From positions 1 through 64,000 of the forward strand of contig JAMZAV010005035.1 of NCBI GenBank assembly GCA_024449915.1: a stretch of DNA of 64,000 nt. Reading direction: 5' to 3'. Of the stretch, positions 24,890 to 35,142 are shown one piece after another. The notes below the pieces were generated by a model. That model saw nothing but the letters and a program-made list of their open reading frames with translations, made no database searches and was not told the DNA's origin. A program made the translations under genes and the position numbers. Position 1 is the first letter of the stretch; every line of letters starts with the position of its first letter. The DNA comes from Sweltsa coloradensis. Its lineage: Eukaryota; Arthropoda; Insecta; Plecoptera; Chloroperlidae.

Positions 24890-25640
24890 TAACTTTGGGC
24901 ATTAGAACAAAGAAGACCAAACAATACAGCCTTATGATCGCTGACACCAGTTACAACCTCCAAGTCCCCCAAAGTTATCGGGTTGTTAGTAAGAACAAGA
25001 TCAAGAATCGACCGTAAAGTAAAGTGACACGGGTGGCTTCTTTAACCATTTTATGTGCAACGCACTGTAGAACGAAGTAAGGAAGTCATTGGATAGAGGG
25101 TCCAGTGGAATGCTGCAGTCATTATGACTCCAATCAATTTTAATGTTGAAGTCCCCACACAGCATTATCGTATCATACTTGTGTTGAATGTCCTGCACTT
25201 TATTTATTGATTAAGTATTAGTTCACTATTTGTAGCCGCGGGAAACATTGGGTGGTCTGTAGGCGGACCCAACGAGTATTTCTTACTACCACTTGAAAAC
25301 TCTACCCACCACTACTTCCGATTCTGTATCCCGGTCAATTACATGAGTTGGTTGCAACTCGGCTTTGTCGCGATTAAGACGCCTCCTCCTCTCTGCTTAC
25401 CTTTTCCTGTACCACCTCTGTCTTTTCTAAATACAATGTAGTCATCCGGCCAAAGCTTCCTTGTCCCCAATTGAGCTATCTAACCACTTTCACAGCAGCA
25501 AATTACTGATGGATCTTTTGCCTCAATCCATGCTTGTATGTCCGCGGTACCGCTTTTTATTGACCATGCTTCTTGCGTTTAACGAGAGAAATGTGATGTT
25601 CCTTTTTTTATTCTGGAGTATTTGTTTGCACATCTTCTTC
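24890..25640 (-). pseudogene. CR1-like APE endonuclease remnant
   Basis: The N-terminal motif ITFLSLNARSMVNK is near 25560. IMLCGDFNI (about 25145-25170) is the G-D-F-N catalytic motif. ILDLVLTNNP and GVSDHKAV near 24920-25000 carry the S-D-H catalytic motif. This is the apurinic-endonuclease-like domain that nicks target DNA. Frames shift between these blocks. Confidence 0.75.
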
Positions 25641-26035
25641 CTGCCCTTTCTTAAAGTTATTGTTGAAAAGCGAATCGCACAGCGTAGGCATAGAACACCC
25701 CCAACACTTTCCAAATGCACCGATTGGTACCTTTTGTGTTTGCGATATTTGACGTAAGGTACTTTTGCACATGTACGGTGTGTCTGTTTTCCGCAAGTAT
25801 TGCATTCCATAAATAACTGATTCCGACGCCCAGCCTTGTTACACATAGCACATCTTAAACCGTGTGGTCCTAGTGAAGTTTGAGTCAGAGGTCCAGGGTT
25901 GAGCTCAATGTCACCGCAGAGCGCTAATAGTAACAATCCATTGAAGACGAATCTGATGGACGAGGCCACGCCTCTCCTAGCTGGCACTATGTTCTTAGCA
26001 AGCCTACCAGCATGATAGACAATCTTCAAAATCAC
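25523..26035 (-). CDS. N-terminal ORF of the CR1-like element with 2A-like peptide and PHD-like finger
   Basis: This is a 170-residue frame. Residues about 30-40 are hydrophobic (FNGLLLLALC). Residues 41-49 are GDIELNPGP, the 2A translational-skipping consensus (D-V/I-E-x-N-P-G-P). Residues 62-120 hold C-x2-C-x12-C-x2-C-x4-H-x2-C and a later C-x2-C, a PHD/RING-like zinc finger. The endonuclease start follows in frame and the frame then breaks. 2A sequences at the N-terminus of APE-type non-LTR elements are known from several marine invertebrates. Whether this one is active is untested. Confidence 0.75.
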   Translation of the reverse strand: MILKIVYHAGRLAKNIVPARRGVASSIRFVFNGLLLLALCGDIELNPGPLTQTSLGPHGLRCAMCNKAGRRNQLFMECNTCGKQTHRTCAKVPYVKYRKHKRYQSVHLESVGGVLCLRCAIRFSTITLRKGRKKMCKQILQNKKRNITFLSLNARSMVNKKRYRGHTSMD

Positions 26036-26160
26036 CAGCGCTATCTATATCGCGCGCACAACATAAAAAACAGTTGCAAAGCACTTTAACCTAATTCTTC
26101 TTCTTCATATGCCCACATGTTTGGCTTACTAGGCCTTCATGCACTTTCTGCACAATGTAA

Positions 26161-26503
26161 AGCGCCTGTCAGACGATTGAGAAAATCGCGCGAGTTGGCT
26201 CGCGCGAGTAACTCTCTGGGAGTAGGCCTACACTTGTTTACATGGAACTCACCGCCTCCCCGTCAGACGGTGAGCCAGCTCGCGCGAGCTCGCGCTCGCT
26301 ACGAAAAAATGTCCAGCTTTTTTCAGCTTCCTAGCAAGTCGAGGTAGCGAGAGCCAATCAGAACCCACTACCATAACAAGTGACCAGTGAACACCAATAG
26401 GGGGCGTTGTTTGTTACCTTCATTGTCGGGTCGTGTGACAAGGATGGTAATAAAACTCGCGCGAGCCAACTCGCGCGATTTTCTCAATCGTGTGACAGCC
26501 GCT
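26161..26503. mobile_element. PIF/Harbinger-type MITE
   Basis: A 343 bp element with terminal inverted repeats of about 50 bp. The tips are AGCGCCTGTCAGAC / GTGTGACAGCCGCT, continuing into CGATTGAGAAAATCGCGCG and its exact complement. It is flanked by TAA on both sides (26158-26160 and 26504-26506). A 3 bp TAA/TTA duplication is typical of PIF/Harbinger. There is no coding region. The arms carry several CGCGCGAG repeats. Confidence 0.75.
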
Positions 26504-26506
26504 TAA

Positions 26507-27495
26507 GACAAGCAGGGGGAATTAAAATGCAGATGGTAGGCCTACTAACAATTTTGATCTGCAGTGCATACCGTATGGTACCAAGTTGCTAGGCTTACCA
26601 TGAGTTAATGCTGTAATTTTATGACAGAAAAGTGTTATTGAAAGGATAGCCTGTGAAAAGAGTTGAAATGTGAAATTTGCCTTTTGGGTTACCGGTATAT
26701 TCCTATTATATCAAATTACCATCTGACATCAAACAAATAAATGTGAACAGGCACAGCATTTTAAAAGCCGGAGTAAAAGCGCTCCTCCTGGACAAGTGTT
26801 TCTATTACATCAATGAATTCTTAAAGGAGTAACAGACTCAAAATGTACATAAGAAGTAAGTGTAAATGAGATGTGATTACGCTACATGTGGTACACCCGG
26901 GTACATAATTAAATCAAGGGGTCTGGAAGATACCTACTGTTATCGACCTTGCTCTTGAGTATTAGGTTTGATCTGGTTTCGCTATATTCACAGCCCTATC
27001 ACTCGCTGACGTCATCTAACCAGCCGTAAGAAAACATGGTGGTCCTATTTTACGTAGCATTTGGCCTATTGGAACTTTTAAACACTGGGCCCAGGGCGTA
27101 GTTAATATTAGAACAAGGTTTGTACACATAAACGGATTCACCAAACACTGCATAACCTTAGCTCAGGCTTATTTCTAGTGTAGAAATCAATTCTGGCCAG
27201 TTTTTGAAGTGACATAAATACTAAATAGGGCAAGCCTTGCCTTGTCTAGAGCCTTGTCGCTGGGCTAGCTTTGTGTATTTAGTGCTAGCTTGCTGCGACT
27301 ATTAAAGGTGCCCGTTAGAACAAAACCGAGATTTGTCGAGTGTCAATGGTGTTGGTAAAAGATTACCCCGTGTACTTTATTAAGTTATGAAATGTTATTT
27401 TCTTCTTTCTTCTCTTTAACACTACAACTCATGTAAGAGGCCTATGCTGCAAATGTTAAAAAGGCTTAAAATTAAGCTATAATTTTGAAAGCTAT
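26507..27495. other. Intronic stretch without recognised features
   Basis: About 1 kb of the last Rab intron. I see no exon or element. Confidence 0.4.
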
Positions 27496-27499
27496 ACAT

Positions 27500-27655
27500 A
27501 CCTGTTTACCATTTTACTAATTCCTAAAACAAGAACTGATTGACTAAAGCCCAAATCGGCAGTTTAAAAACTTCTGCCTACAGCGGGAATCGAACCCTGA
27601 ACCTTCTGCATTGGAAGCAGAGACGCTACCCACAAGACCAACGAGCCAGCCAGGT
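27500..27655 (-). repeat. tRNA-derived SINE copy
   Basis: On the minus strand the segment reads as a tRNA-like head: GTGGGTAGCGTCTCTGC, a loop TTCCAAT with CCA at the anticodon position, and a B box GGTTCGATTCCCG at 27585-27600. A non-tRNA part follows (GCAGAAGTTTTTAAAC...) that is shared with 36947-37060. The shared 3' part argues for a SINE rather than a tRNA-Trp gene. Confidence 0.65.
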
Positions 27656-27764
27656 TAATTCCCGCACACATTTTGGACTTTTCACAGCTAAAAATAAACG
27701 TAAATTATGCTTTCCTTTCCAAGGTGCTGTCAGCTTCTTTTAGCTTTTATATTTGACTAATCAT

Positions 27765-28795
27765 CATCATTATCCATCGCCGTTTCCTACTTCTGGCAGG
27801 GTCAGCTTGGGTTTCGCAACCAAATTCTTCCACTCTTTTTATCCTCCCACAATCGTGTCTCTGCTACATCCTCCCAGCTCTCTCCTCTATTATGCAGGTC
27901 TCTTGCTATGGTCTCCTTCCATCTCTTCCTTGGTCTCCCCCTTCTTCTTCCTCCTTCAATCCTTTTCTCATACATTCTCCTGGGCATCCTCTCTTCCGTC
28001 ATTCATTTCATATGCCCAAACCATCTCAGCCTTGTCCTTCCCATCCTGTCACCTAACTTCTCCACCCCAAGCATCTCTCTGATGTTCGTATTTCTAACTC
28101 TATCTCTTTTTGTCTTGCCCACTGTGCTCCTCAGGAATCTCATCTCCGCCGCCTGTATTTGGCTTTCTTCTCTATCACCCATAGTCCAGGTTTCTGCCGC
28201 ATATGTGAGGATCGGTATAAAGTAGGTCTTGTATAGTGTCATCTTGCACTTTATGGGTATTTCCCTATCCCACACCAGGCCTTTTACACACTGGTAGAAG
28301 TTATTGGCCTTTTGTATTCTGTTGTTAATTTTTTTTTTCATCTTCCCGCTTGCTATTAGTATTTCACTTCCTAGGTATCCAAAACTCTCCACCACTTCCA
28401 GTGTTTCTTCTCCAATATTGATCTCTGCATGATAGTTCCTGACGTCTCTTCTCCCCTTCCCCCCAGCTTTGATCATTTCCACCACCAGTTCGTCAACTCC
28501 TGAGAGACTTCCCATTATTCATCCTTTTTAATGCCATCTCCACTTCTTGCCAGGTCGGTCCATTCTCATCTGCTTCTTCTGTCACCCCTTCCAACTCTAC
28601 ATCTCCATCTTCTGCTTCTGCTCCCGCATTCAGCAATTGATTGAAATACTCTTTCCAAGTTTCCTTGATCTCCTCTGCATCTGTAATGAGTCTCTTCGAG
28701 TCATCCGTTAAGTACCTTTGTACCTCTCTTTACTTCCTATTACTCTTCACTAACCCATACAACATCTTCTGACTAATAACATCTGACTAATGTAC
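27765..28795 (-). mobile_element. RTE-like non-LTR retrotransposon fragment with internal deletion
   Basis: Minus-strand coding remains. The 5' part encodes WKEYFNQLLN and a VEMALKRMNNG-like stretch. The next frame (28003-28515) has GVDELVVEMIKAGG, then FGYLGSEI, LYKTYFIPILTYAAETW, EMRFLRS and RLRWFGHMK. The last part (27802-28002) has RRGRPRKRWKETIARDL. Between IKAGG and the FGYLGSEI block the whole catalytic palm, including the Y-x-D-D motif, is missing. This copy is therefore internally deleted. It ends near a CATCATCATTA-type tail. Confidence 0.75.
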
Positions 28796-28847
28796 TCCTA
28801 AGAAATTGTGAAATAAAATTAAAATTAAAGTATTCTGGCCGTCCGCG

Positions 28848-28925
28848 GTGCCACATACGATTAGGGTGCTGGTCCAAAGCGTGTGGCTCTACGAAGATGT
28901 GGGTTCAAATCCCTAAGCATGTTTT
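28848..28925 (+). repeat. tRNA-like SINE head or tRNA pseudogene
   Basis: It contains an A-box-like GCGGTGCCACATACG stretch and a B box GTGGGTTCAAATCCC, spaced as in a class II tRNA. The acceptor stem is not convincing, so it is not called a functional tRNA. Confidence 0.35.
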
Positions 28926-29080
28926 TTTGTGATCGTCCTTCATTGTCATCTTATCACCACTCATCTTCTCGAATAGCCTTAGAGCAATTAATATTATGAG
29001 ATGTAAAGCAACAGAAATCTTCATCATCCAATCTAAACATAAACTCCATCCATCAAAGTATTTTACAGATAAATTGTTAC

Positions 29081-29236
29081 CTTTGTCATGAAGGGCCGAG
29101 ACTTCAAAGTACATCGCCCCTATCGAGAGCGCGTACTGCAGAGCCTCATCGTGTGACACGGTCCGACTGTCGTCCAAGTCACTCTTGTTGCCGACCACAC
29201 ACAACACCATCGGTTCCTGAACGTTACGCTGCAGCT
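29081..29236 (-). CDS. Rab GTPase, internal exon with G4 and G5 boxes
   Basis: The exon starts after an acceptor (TTCCAG) at 29236 and ends before the donor GTAACA at 29081/29080. It is 156 nt, phase 1 at both ends. It encodes ELQRNVQEPMVLCVVGNKSD and continues to FEVSALHDK. NKSD is the guanine-specifying G4 box. SAL stands in place of the usual G5 SAK. This part of the GTPase fold contacts the guanine base. It joins in phase with the exon at 30696-30828 (E codon split G|AG) and with the exon at 9904 (G|GT). Confidence 0.9.
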
Positions 29237-29348
29237 CTGGAAGAATCCATTTACTTAGTATGCATGAATAATTTAAAAGTAACAACAACAACAACAAGAA
29301 CAGAATGGTATAGTAATTTAACTAAAGGAACTAGGACGGATAGTCTTA

Positions 29349-29915
29349 GGCCCATTTCCACCAAATGGATGCTAAACTCGAGTTTAACTAAGCTCCGCTT
29401 ATCTTTAAACTTCAGTTTAAACCATGACCCATTCCACCACATTTTATTCACCTCCGTTTAGCTAAGCGGAGTTTATTTTGTAAGGATGTCTGTGATTGGT
29501 TTCTTCAAAATCACGTGATTTGTACTCCACGGTCAGCTGTTGAACAAGACAGTGACGACACACTGACAACATAACCTATGAAAAATGAAAATACGTTCGC
29601 GTGGTACTAACTACTCGGAGAGTGAGAAAATCTTGCTGTTACAAGTTGTTGAACAGTATGAACACGTATAAACAGGTATAAAGACGTAAAAAAAACCGAT
29701 TCCACATCGTCAATCGTCAAAAATCACAGTTTTGTATATGTGAAATCGAATACGTACTGGCGGTGAGTCCAGTTTAAGTTGTTAAACCGCACCTCAGGTA
29801 GGGTTTAGTTTAAGCCGGTTTAAAACTCGAGTTTAGTTCTGGTGGAATGCATTTTCCAAGCTAACCGAGGTTTAACAAAATTAAACTCGAGTTTAAGACT
29901 TGGTGGAATCGGGCC
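29349..29915. mobile_element. PIF/Harbinger-type element with Myb/SANT-like remnant
   Basis: A 567 bp element flanked by TTA on both sides (29346-29348 and 29916-29918). Its inverted ends are GGCCCATTTCCACCAA / TTGGTGGAATCGGGCC. Inside are repeated AAACTCGAGTTTA motifs. A short plus-strand frame (29585-29671) encodes RGTNYSESEKILLLQVVEQY. This resembles the Myb/SANT-like DNA-binding protein that is the second gene of PIF/Harbinger transposons. The element sits in a Rab intron. A TTA/TAA duplication plus a Myb-like remnant gives the family call. Confidence 0.75.
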
Positions 29916-30105
29916 TTAGGTGTAAAGGGAAGTCTTCAATGGTTTATGCATATGAAGATAGGATCCCAGATTTTTTTTTTTTTTAAGTGGTAGAGTAAAT
30001 AAAATTTAAAGATTGAAATTGAAGTTTTCAATCTGCAATTGTTTATAGATTTTATGGCTTCCAATTTTATGCATGATGGCCCAGGAAAGCCAAAAAATGT
30101 GGGCA

Positions 30106-30178
30106 TATGAGAAGGAGAAGGAGAAGGAGAAGGAGAAGGAGAAGGGGAGAAGGAGAAGGAGAAGGAGAAGGAGAAGAA
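30106..30178 (+). repeat. (GAGAAG)n microsatellite
   Basis: An almost perfect hexamer repeat with one interruption (GGGGAGAAG), inside a Rab intron. Confidence 0.95.
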
Positions 30179-30695
30179 GAATTCAAGAATTAATGAGCAA
30201 AATTTAAATTTGATGTTAATGAGTGAACATAGGCTAATGTAAAAATTATTTTTGCAAATAAATAAACAAAATTTATTGTCCAGTATTTTCATTCTCAACA
30301 AAGTATTGCATTAATACATTAATAGTGCTTGGTGTAGGCTACTAAACTTGTGTCAACTATTTCACCCCTAGATGTCTGCACTGCTGCCCAGTAATGGCTG
30401 GGTCTGCATGCACGTTCAGAGCCATTGTGGTAGTAATAGTAAACTGTAAACTATAACTAAAGAAAACAGTGAGTTGACTAACTGATCCAAAGCTGATACG
30501 ATATAGTACAAAGAATACAGGGTAGGGGCCTTCAGCATATTTTTATTTTGTAATTATCTGTATAAGTGATCTTGTGCGCCGATGCAAAGTTTGTAGAGGG
30601 TTAAGATCATGTTAAAATCAATAGAAAAGGTTAGTTCATCGTGCACAAATAACTAGCAAAACACTGCCAATAGGTCTAGGCCCGCATGAACCTAC

Positions 30696-30828
30696 CTTTA
30701 ACCCAAGACTGAGCAGACGTGAATGTGTGGTACTGACTGATGTCAAAAACCAATAAAGCTGCATTAGCACTCCGGTAATACATTGGAGCCATTGCGCGGA
30801 ACCTCTCTTGTCCAGCTGTGTCCCAAAC
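30696..30828 (-). CDS. Rab GTPase, internal exon with G3 box
   Basis: The exon is 133 nt, from the acceptor ATGCAG to the donor GTAGGT. It encodes VWDTAGQERFRAMAPMYYR and continues LLVFDISQYHTF to SWVK. WDTAGQE is the G3 box (switch II) that carries the catalytic Gln. MAPMYYR is typical of the Rab5/21/22/31 group. The Gln of switch II is kept, so GTP hydrolysis should be normal. It is in phase 0 with the upstream exon and phase 1 with the downstream one. Confidence 0.92.
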
Positions 30829-30913
30829 CTGCATAGAAACCAATGGTTAGTAGGACAAGATTAGGCCTATTCGTATTTTTAATGAACGTGAACTAAAATG
30901 TTTATATACAAAC

Positions 30914-31041
30914 CTGTAATTTAACTCTAGCATTCTCCAAGTTGATTTTGCATGTAAAGAATGATGCTCCTATTGTAGGACTTATATGATGACTAAACAT
31001 TTTCCCAATGTAGCGGACAACCATACTTGTCTTTCCAACAC
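30914..31041 (-). CDS. Rab GTPase, exon with P-loop and switch I
   Basis: The exon is 128 nt, from the acceptor TTTTAG to the donor GTTTGT. It encodes GVGKTSMVVRYIGKMFSHHI and SPTIGASFFTCKI. GVGKTS is the nucleotide-binding P-loop; its first Gly codon is split by the intron, so the start of the G1 box lies in an upstream exon that I could not find. T in SPTIGASF is the switch I Mg-binding Thr. ISPTIGASF is shared with Rab22/31-type proteins. Such Rabs direct early endosome and Golgi-endosome vesicle traffic. The exact orthologue is not settled. Confidence 0.9.
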
Positions 31042-33000
31042 CTAAAACATTGACAAATAAATGGCATGAGACCTTTGGGGCCACAACGCCATAGGGTGCA
31101 AGAACAAAATCGATAGGCCTTAGGTCTTAAATTATAGGTTATGTTGGCCAACCAATCACAAAGGCCCTAGGCTGGGGTACTCTTTTGGATGGTATGCCCC
31201 AACTTTACAACACTACGCCAACATGGCGGCCAGGACTAACCTTTTTCACTAAAATACTCCACCTACAAAACCTTTAACGTTGCAAATTTTAAATAAAAAA
31301 CATTTCCCAAAAGGGAAAAAGTACTTTCGTTTGAATAGCGACGTTAAAAAGGTTGAATTGTTTTTAATGGAAAAAAAAGTTGGGGCCATACCATCCGAAA
31401 GAGTCCCTAGGCTGGGGCCTAAGTGCATAGGTTTAGGGCTGGGCCTTACCTGGGGCCAAAGATGGTAGCCTAGGCCTAGGGACTAGGGCCTAGTAGGCCC
31501 TACCTAGATCTAGCGCCTAGGCCCTATCCCAACAAAGTGAGATTAGAAATCTAGCCTAGGCCCTACCCTAGGCCTAGGCAGCCCTAGCCCAGTAACCCTA
31601 GACCCCTGGAAAGGACCCTACCCAAAAGCCATAAAAAATAGGTCTAATAGGCTAGGAGAGGGGGCTCGGGTCCGACGGGTCTGGATTTTGTTTTTTTTCC
31701 CCCCAAATTTTGGCGACCCCACTTGAGACCTTATAACTTCCATGATAACCAAGAACCCGATTTTTCCTTCGTGTCTTCTTTTTGTTTTCTGTGGCTTTTT
31801 AGAAAAGGGGTTAGGCAAACCATGGCAAAACCAGTCAAAAGCTAAAAAATAAAAATTTTTATATCAACAATTTTTCGCACGTTGACGACCTTGAAAACAT
31901 AGTGATGTAATTTCCCATCTACCGCCGGAAAAGGGTACGGTCGCCGAGGGATCGCAGCACGTGGCCAGACTCCACGCACTATGGCCACAGGATCGGCAAA
32001 AAGAAAATAAAAAACGGTCTCAAAAAAAACCTTTTCGGGAAAAAACCGACTTTTTTTAAACCCAAGCCTTGCCCAATTTTTATCCAAAAAAAAAGTATTT
32101 ATGACGTGTACTAAAAAAAATCAAGACATTTTAATTTTGATGCCCCTAAACTTTGACATCACATCGGGTGGGGTTTGGGAAATATAAACAGCGGGAAATT
32201 TTTGGACACATCATTCCAAAAAGGAAAAAACACTTTCGAAATCGTGATTATTTAAAAATCATTATTTAGTAAAAATGCTCTGTGGAAAAAACTACTTCAT
32301 TCCAGCTTTAAAAATTTTTGATTTATGTGATAAATATCACAATAACAGCCCCAAAACCCTAGGCCCTACCTAATTTCCGTTTTAGTAAATTGTCAACGTG
32401 GCGACCCTGCTTCCTTGACCTTTACGGCGCCCGTGAGACAGAACGCTCTCATTGGTCGGGTGGTCACTGTAACCCCTAGCAGAGATGTTTTTCCACGAAT
32501 TGACGTTTATGTAACTTTTTTCTTTTCAAAAGCCGAACGTGATTTTTTACTGTTTAATGAAAAGTGTGTCGAATGTAAATAGAGCACAAAGGTTGCAACA
32601 AAGGTTGTACCAAAAATACGTGGTAGAGACCCCGTCAAGCTATTTTAGGTCAGCGACATCGTCTAACCCTGGTCTAACTGTTTAGCCCTACCATCTTTGG
32701 TCAGACGTTTTGGTTGGACTAATTGTCCCGGGCTCACCTTGGTACTTGATTGGTTATTGGGGAAGGGCTTAGGCTGGCTATTTTTCACGGAGATCCTAAT
32801 TTACATTAATTTACTAAATGCCCCAATCAAAAAGCATTGGGGTTTTCTTTGAGACATAATTTATGTTGCCCAAGGGGAGGGGCCTTTTAACTACAGGAGT
32901 AGGACTTCAAAACGAAAAGCACAGGTTTGTAGGGCTTTAGCCTAGGGTCCAAAATAAAATCATGTTCTTCGCTAGGGCCTACCTCGCAAACGCTTTTTCA
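31042..33000. other. CCTAGGCC-rich stretch with a small inverted-repeat element
   Basis: 31140-31640 is dense in CCTAGG and AGGCCTA motifs. An inverted repeat TGGATGGTATGCCCCAACTT (about 31187-31206) matches a complement near 31378-31400 and suggests a MITE of about 230 bp, with unclear ends. No coding exon was recognised, although the first exon of the Rab gene may be here or further right. Confidence 0.35.
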
Positions 33001-33102
33001 GGTGCGTTGTTGGATGATCGTAATTGGAGCTTAGAGCTGCCATGTTCATGAGAAGTAATTTTTCGATTGCGCTCAAATTTCACACGAATATATTTAATCA
33101 TA
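33001..33102 (-). mobile_element. Helitron-like element, family 1, outer copy (first part)
   Basis: The sequence GCGTTGTTGGATGATCGTAA and the following 80 bp match the 3' terminal part of family 1. It is broken by the insertion of a second copy (33103-33895). Its continuation is at 33896-34080. Confidence 0.55.
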
Positions 33103-33895
33103 ATAGGAAACGCTTTAAGTCCCCGCCGCGTTGTTGGATGAGCGTAATTGGTGCATTGAGCTCCCAGTGTTATGCGAATTTTCTGTTCTTCTGTGGAAAA
33201 ATCATTATAAGTTGATTTTTTTTTAAATTTAATTAAATTAAATTTAAAATAAAATTAAAAATTAACTTAATTTTTTTTTTTTTTAATTCATAATTGTTAA
33301 AAAAAATCGTAAAATTGCGGTTTTCATAAGAAAAAATTTTTCTTGATGCGCTCAATTTAACACTAATATATAAATTCATAAAATTAAGGTTCTGCGAAAA
33401 AAATCATTACAATCGGATAAAGCATGTAGGTGTTATAAGTCAAAGAATTGTTTAAAAAAAGAAAATACCCGAAAAATTTTCGATTTTTATGATAAATATT
33501 TTTCAATTGCGCTCAAATTTCACAAGAATATCTAAATTCATAAATAAAGGTTCTTTGCAAAAATCATTAAAATCGGATAAAGCATGTAGGTGTTATAAGT
33601 CAAAGAAATTTTTTAAAAAAACGAAAAAAATCGTAAAATTGTTTATTTTCATGAGAAATAATTTTCCGATTGCGCTCAAAACGTGGCAGTTCTAAGTTCA
33701 GAGATTTCGAAGGCCTCCATAAAATTTTTATCTCAATCGGAGTATCGGTTTAGCCGGAATCGTTGCGGACAAACAGACAAAAATACAAAAAGAAAAAAAA
33801 AAGAAAAAAAAAAAAACTTTTTTCGGTTTTTTTTCTCCAGTGTAGTAGAAGGGAAAATCTTCGCTTCGCTCGCTACGCTCGCTACGCTCACCCAA
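33103..33895 (-). mobile_element. Helitron-like element, family 1, inner copy
   Basis: An about 790 bp reverse-orientation copy. On the plus strand it runs from ATAGGAAACGCTTTAAGTCC to CTTCGCTCGCTACGCTC. Inside is a tandem repeat of about 150 bp units, each with CGATTGCGCTCAAATTTCAC and AATCGGATAAAGCATGTAGG. It also has an A-rich tract and CAAACAGACAAAAATAC. It has no coding capacity. It lies inside an older copy of its own family. Confidence 0.6.
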
Positions 33896-34080
33896 AAATT
33901 AAGTTTTGTGAAAATCTAAAATTGGATAATTTTTCAAATGCACTCAAAAAAACGTGGCAGTTCTATGTTCAGAAAAGGCCTCCAAAAAATTTTCATCGCA
34001 ATTGGAGGAACTCTACTAGTTTAAACGGGAATGCTATTTTTTTATCAATTTTTTTTTTTTTTTTTCCAAAACATCAATAT
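33896..34080 (-). mobile_element. Helitron-like element, family 1, outer copy (second part)
   Basis: AAAATTAAGTTTTGTGAAAA continues exactly where 33102 stops, judged by the tandem unit of the other copies. It then reaches the AACGTGGCAGTTCTATGTTC block and a T-rich end, and is truncated. Confidence 0.5.
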
Positions 34081-34430
34081 TTTATAGTAAACACAAAATA
34101 AATACGCGGAAACAAATTTCAACGAATATTTACAATTAAAAAAACTAATTTTTCTCTAGGCCTACGTAACAACTCACAACAGACCAGGGCCACGGCCCGC
34201 CCACACTGTGTGAAGTTGACTCCGGTTAGCGAGGAGCGACGCGGCCTAGGCCTATTCCTACCGTGCTGAGTGTTTACTCACTGCGAGTAACCTTACAAGA
34301 ACATACTAAAAAAATCCAAAATAGAATCATAAACGTTTTTACTGTTATAGTAACAAAAAAACTTCAAGACCTTTAACGGCGCTATTTTAAACGAAAATCC
34401 TATTGTAATAAAAGTCCTTTTTTTTTAAAA

Positions 34431-35142
34431 CTAGGAAACGCTCAGTTGGACGCGTTGAAAAGCGGAGCAACGTGCTATAGCTAGACCCACATTGCACAAT
34501 TTTTTTAAATTTAAAAATTTACGACGTTCGCATTTCCAGTATTATTTATTATGTCCAAGGTATTTGGGTAAACTCGTGTTTAAATCTTTACTTTAAAATC
34601 CACCGCCATCTAGAGGATCTTGACCCCCTTGGGAAAACATTTAAAATCTTTGTTGACAAATAATAGACTACTTCTCGAAAAATACCGTATTTTGATTACT
34701 TCTAAAGGGGGCAGTGCATTAGAAACTTCGCGCGTCTTTTCGTTGCCATGGCAACGTTTCTTTTGTTATAATGTAATTTCCCTCTACACTACTTATCGGA
34801 TCAAACTAAAAATTTAAAATATTCGTGACCGGGGGACATTCTAAATGATTTGGCTATCTCAGATTTTGTCGCCGGTTAGTTTGAAAAAAAACTTTCGATA
34901 ACTTTAATGTAACTTTTTAACTTTTTGAACGATTTTGCCACAAAACTAATGGCATTCAATCGAGAACAAAGCTTGCGGATGGTGAAAATTTAACTCGATC
35001 GAGTTCCGTTCGAACGTTATCGCGAGACATAAAACAAAAAAAAAAAAAAAAAAACAAAAACAAACAAACAAACAAAAAAAAAAAAAAACGTGGGCTAATT
35101 TTTTCGGCCCGAGCAAATGGAAACGCTCGCTTCGCTCGCTAA
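34431..35142 (-). mobile_element. Helitron-like element, family 2, copy 2
   Basis: This is the inverted partner of 826-1545. On the plus strand it starts CTAGGAAACGCTCAGTTGGA and ends CGCTCGCTTCGCTCGCTAA. The length is 712 bp. It includes the same poly-A/CAAACAAAC tract near the 5' end of the element. Confidence 0.65.

Larger units (their letters stand above)
22430..26045 (-). mobile_element. CR1-like APE-type non-LTR retrotransposon
   Basis: A nearly complete minus-strand element of about 3.6 kb, from an N-terminal leader with a 2A-like motif and a PHD-type Cys/His cluster (25523-26035), through an APE endonuclease and reverse transcriptase, to the CR1-type C-terminal domain. It ends in an (AAT)n tail (plus strand TTA repeats near 22430-22456). 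Several stops and frameshifts split the ORF, so it is dead. It lies in the last Rab intron. The CR1-superfamily label rests on domain order and 3' tail; the exact clade would need a tree. Confidence 0.85.
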
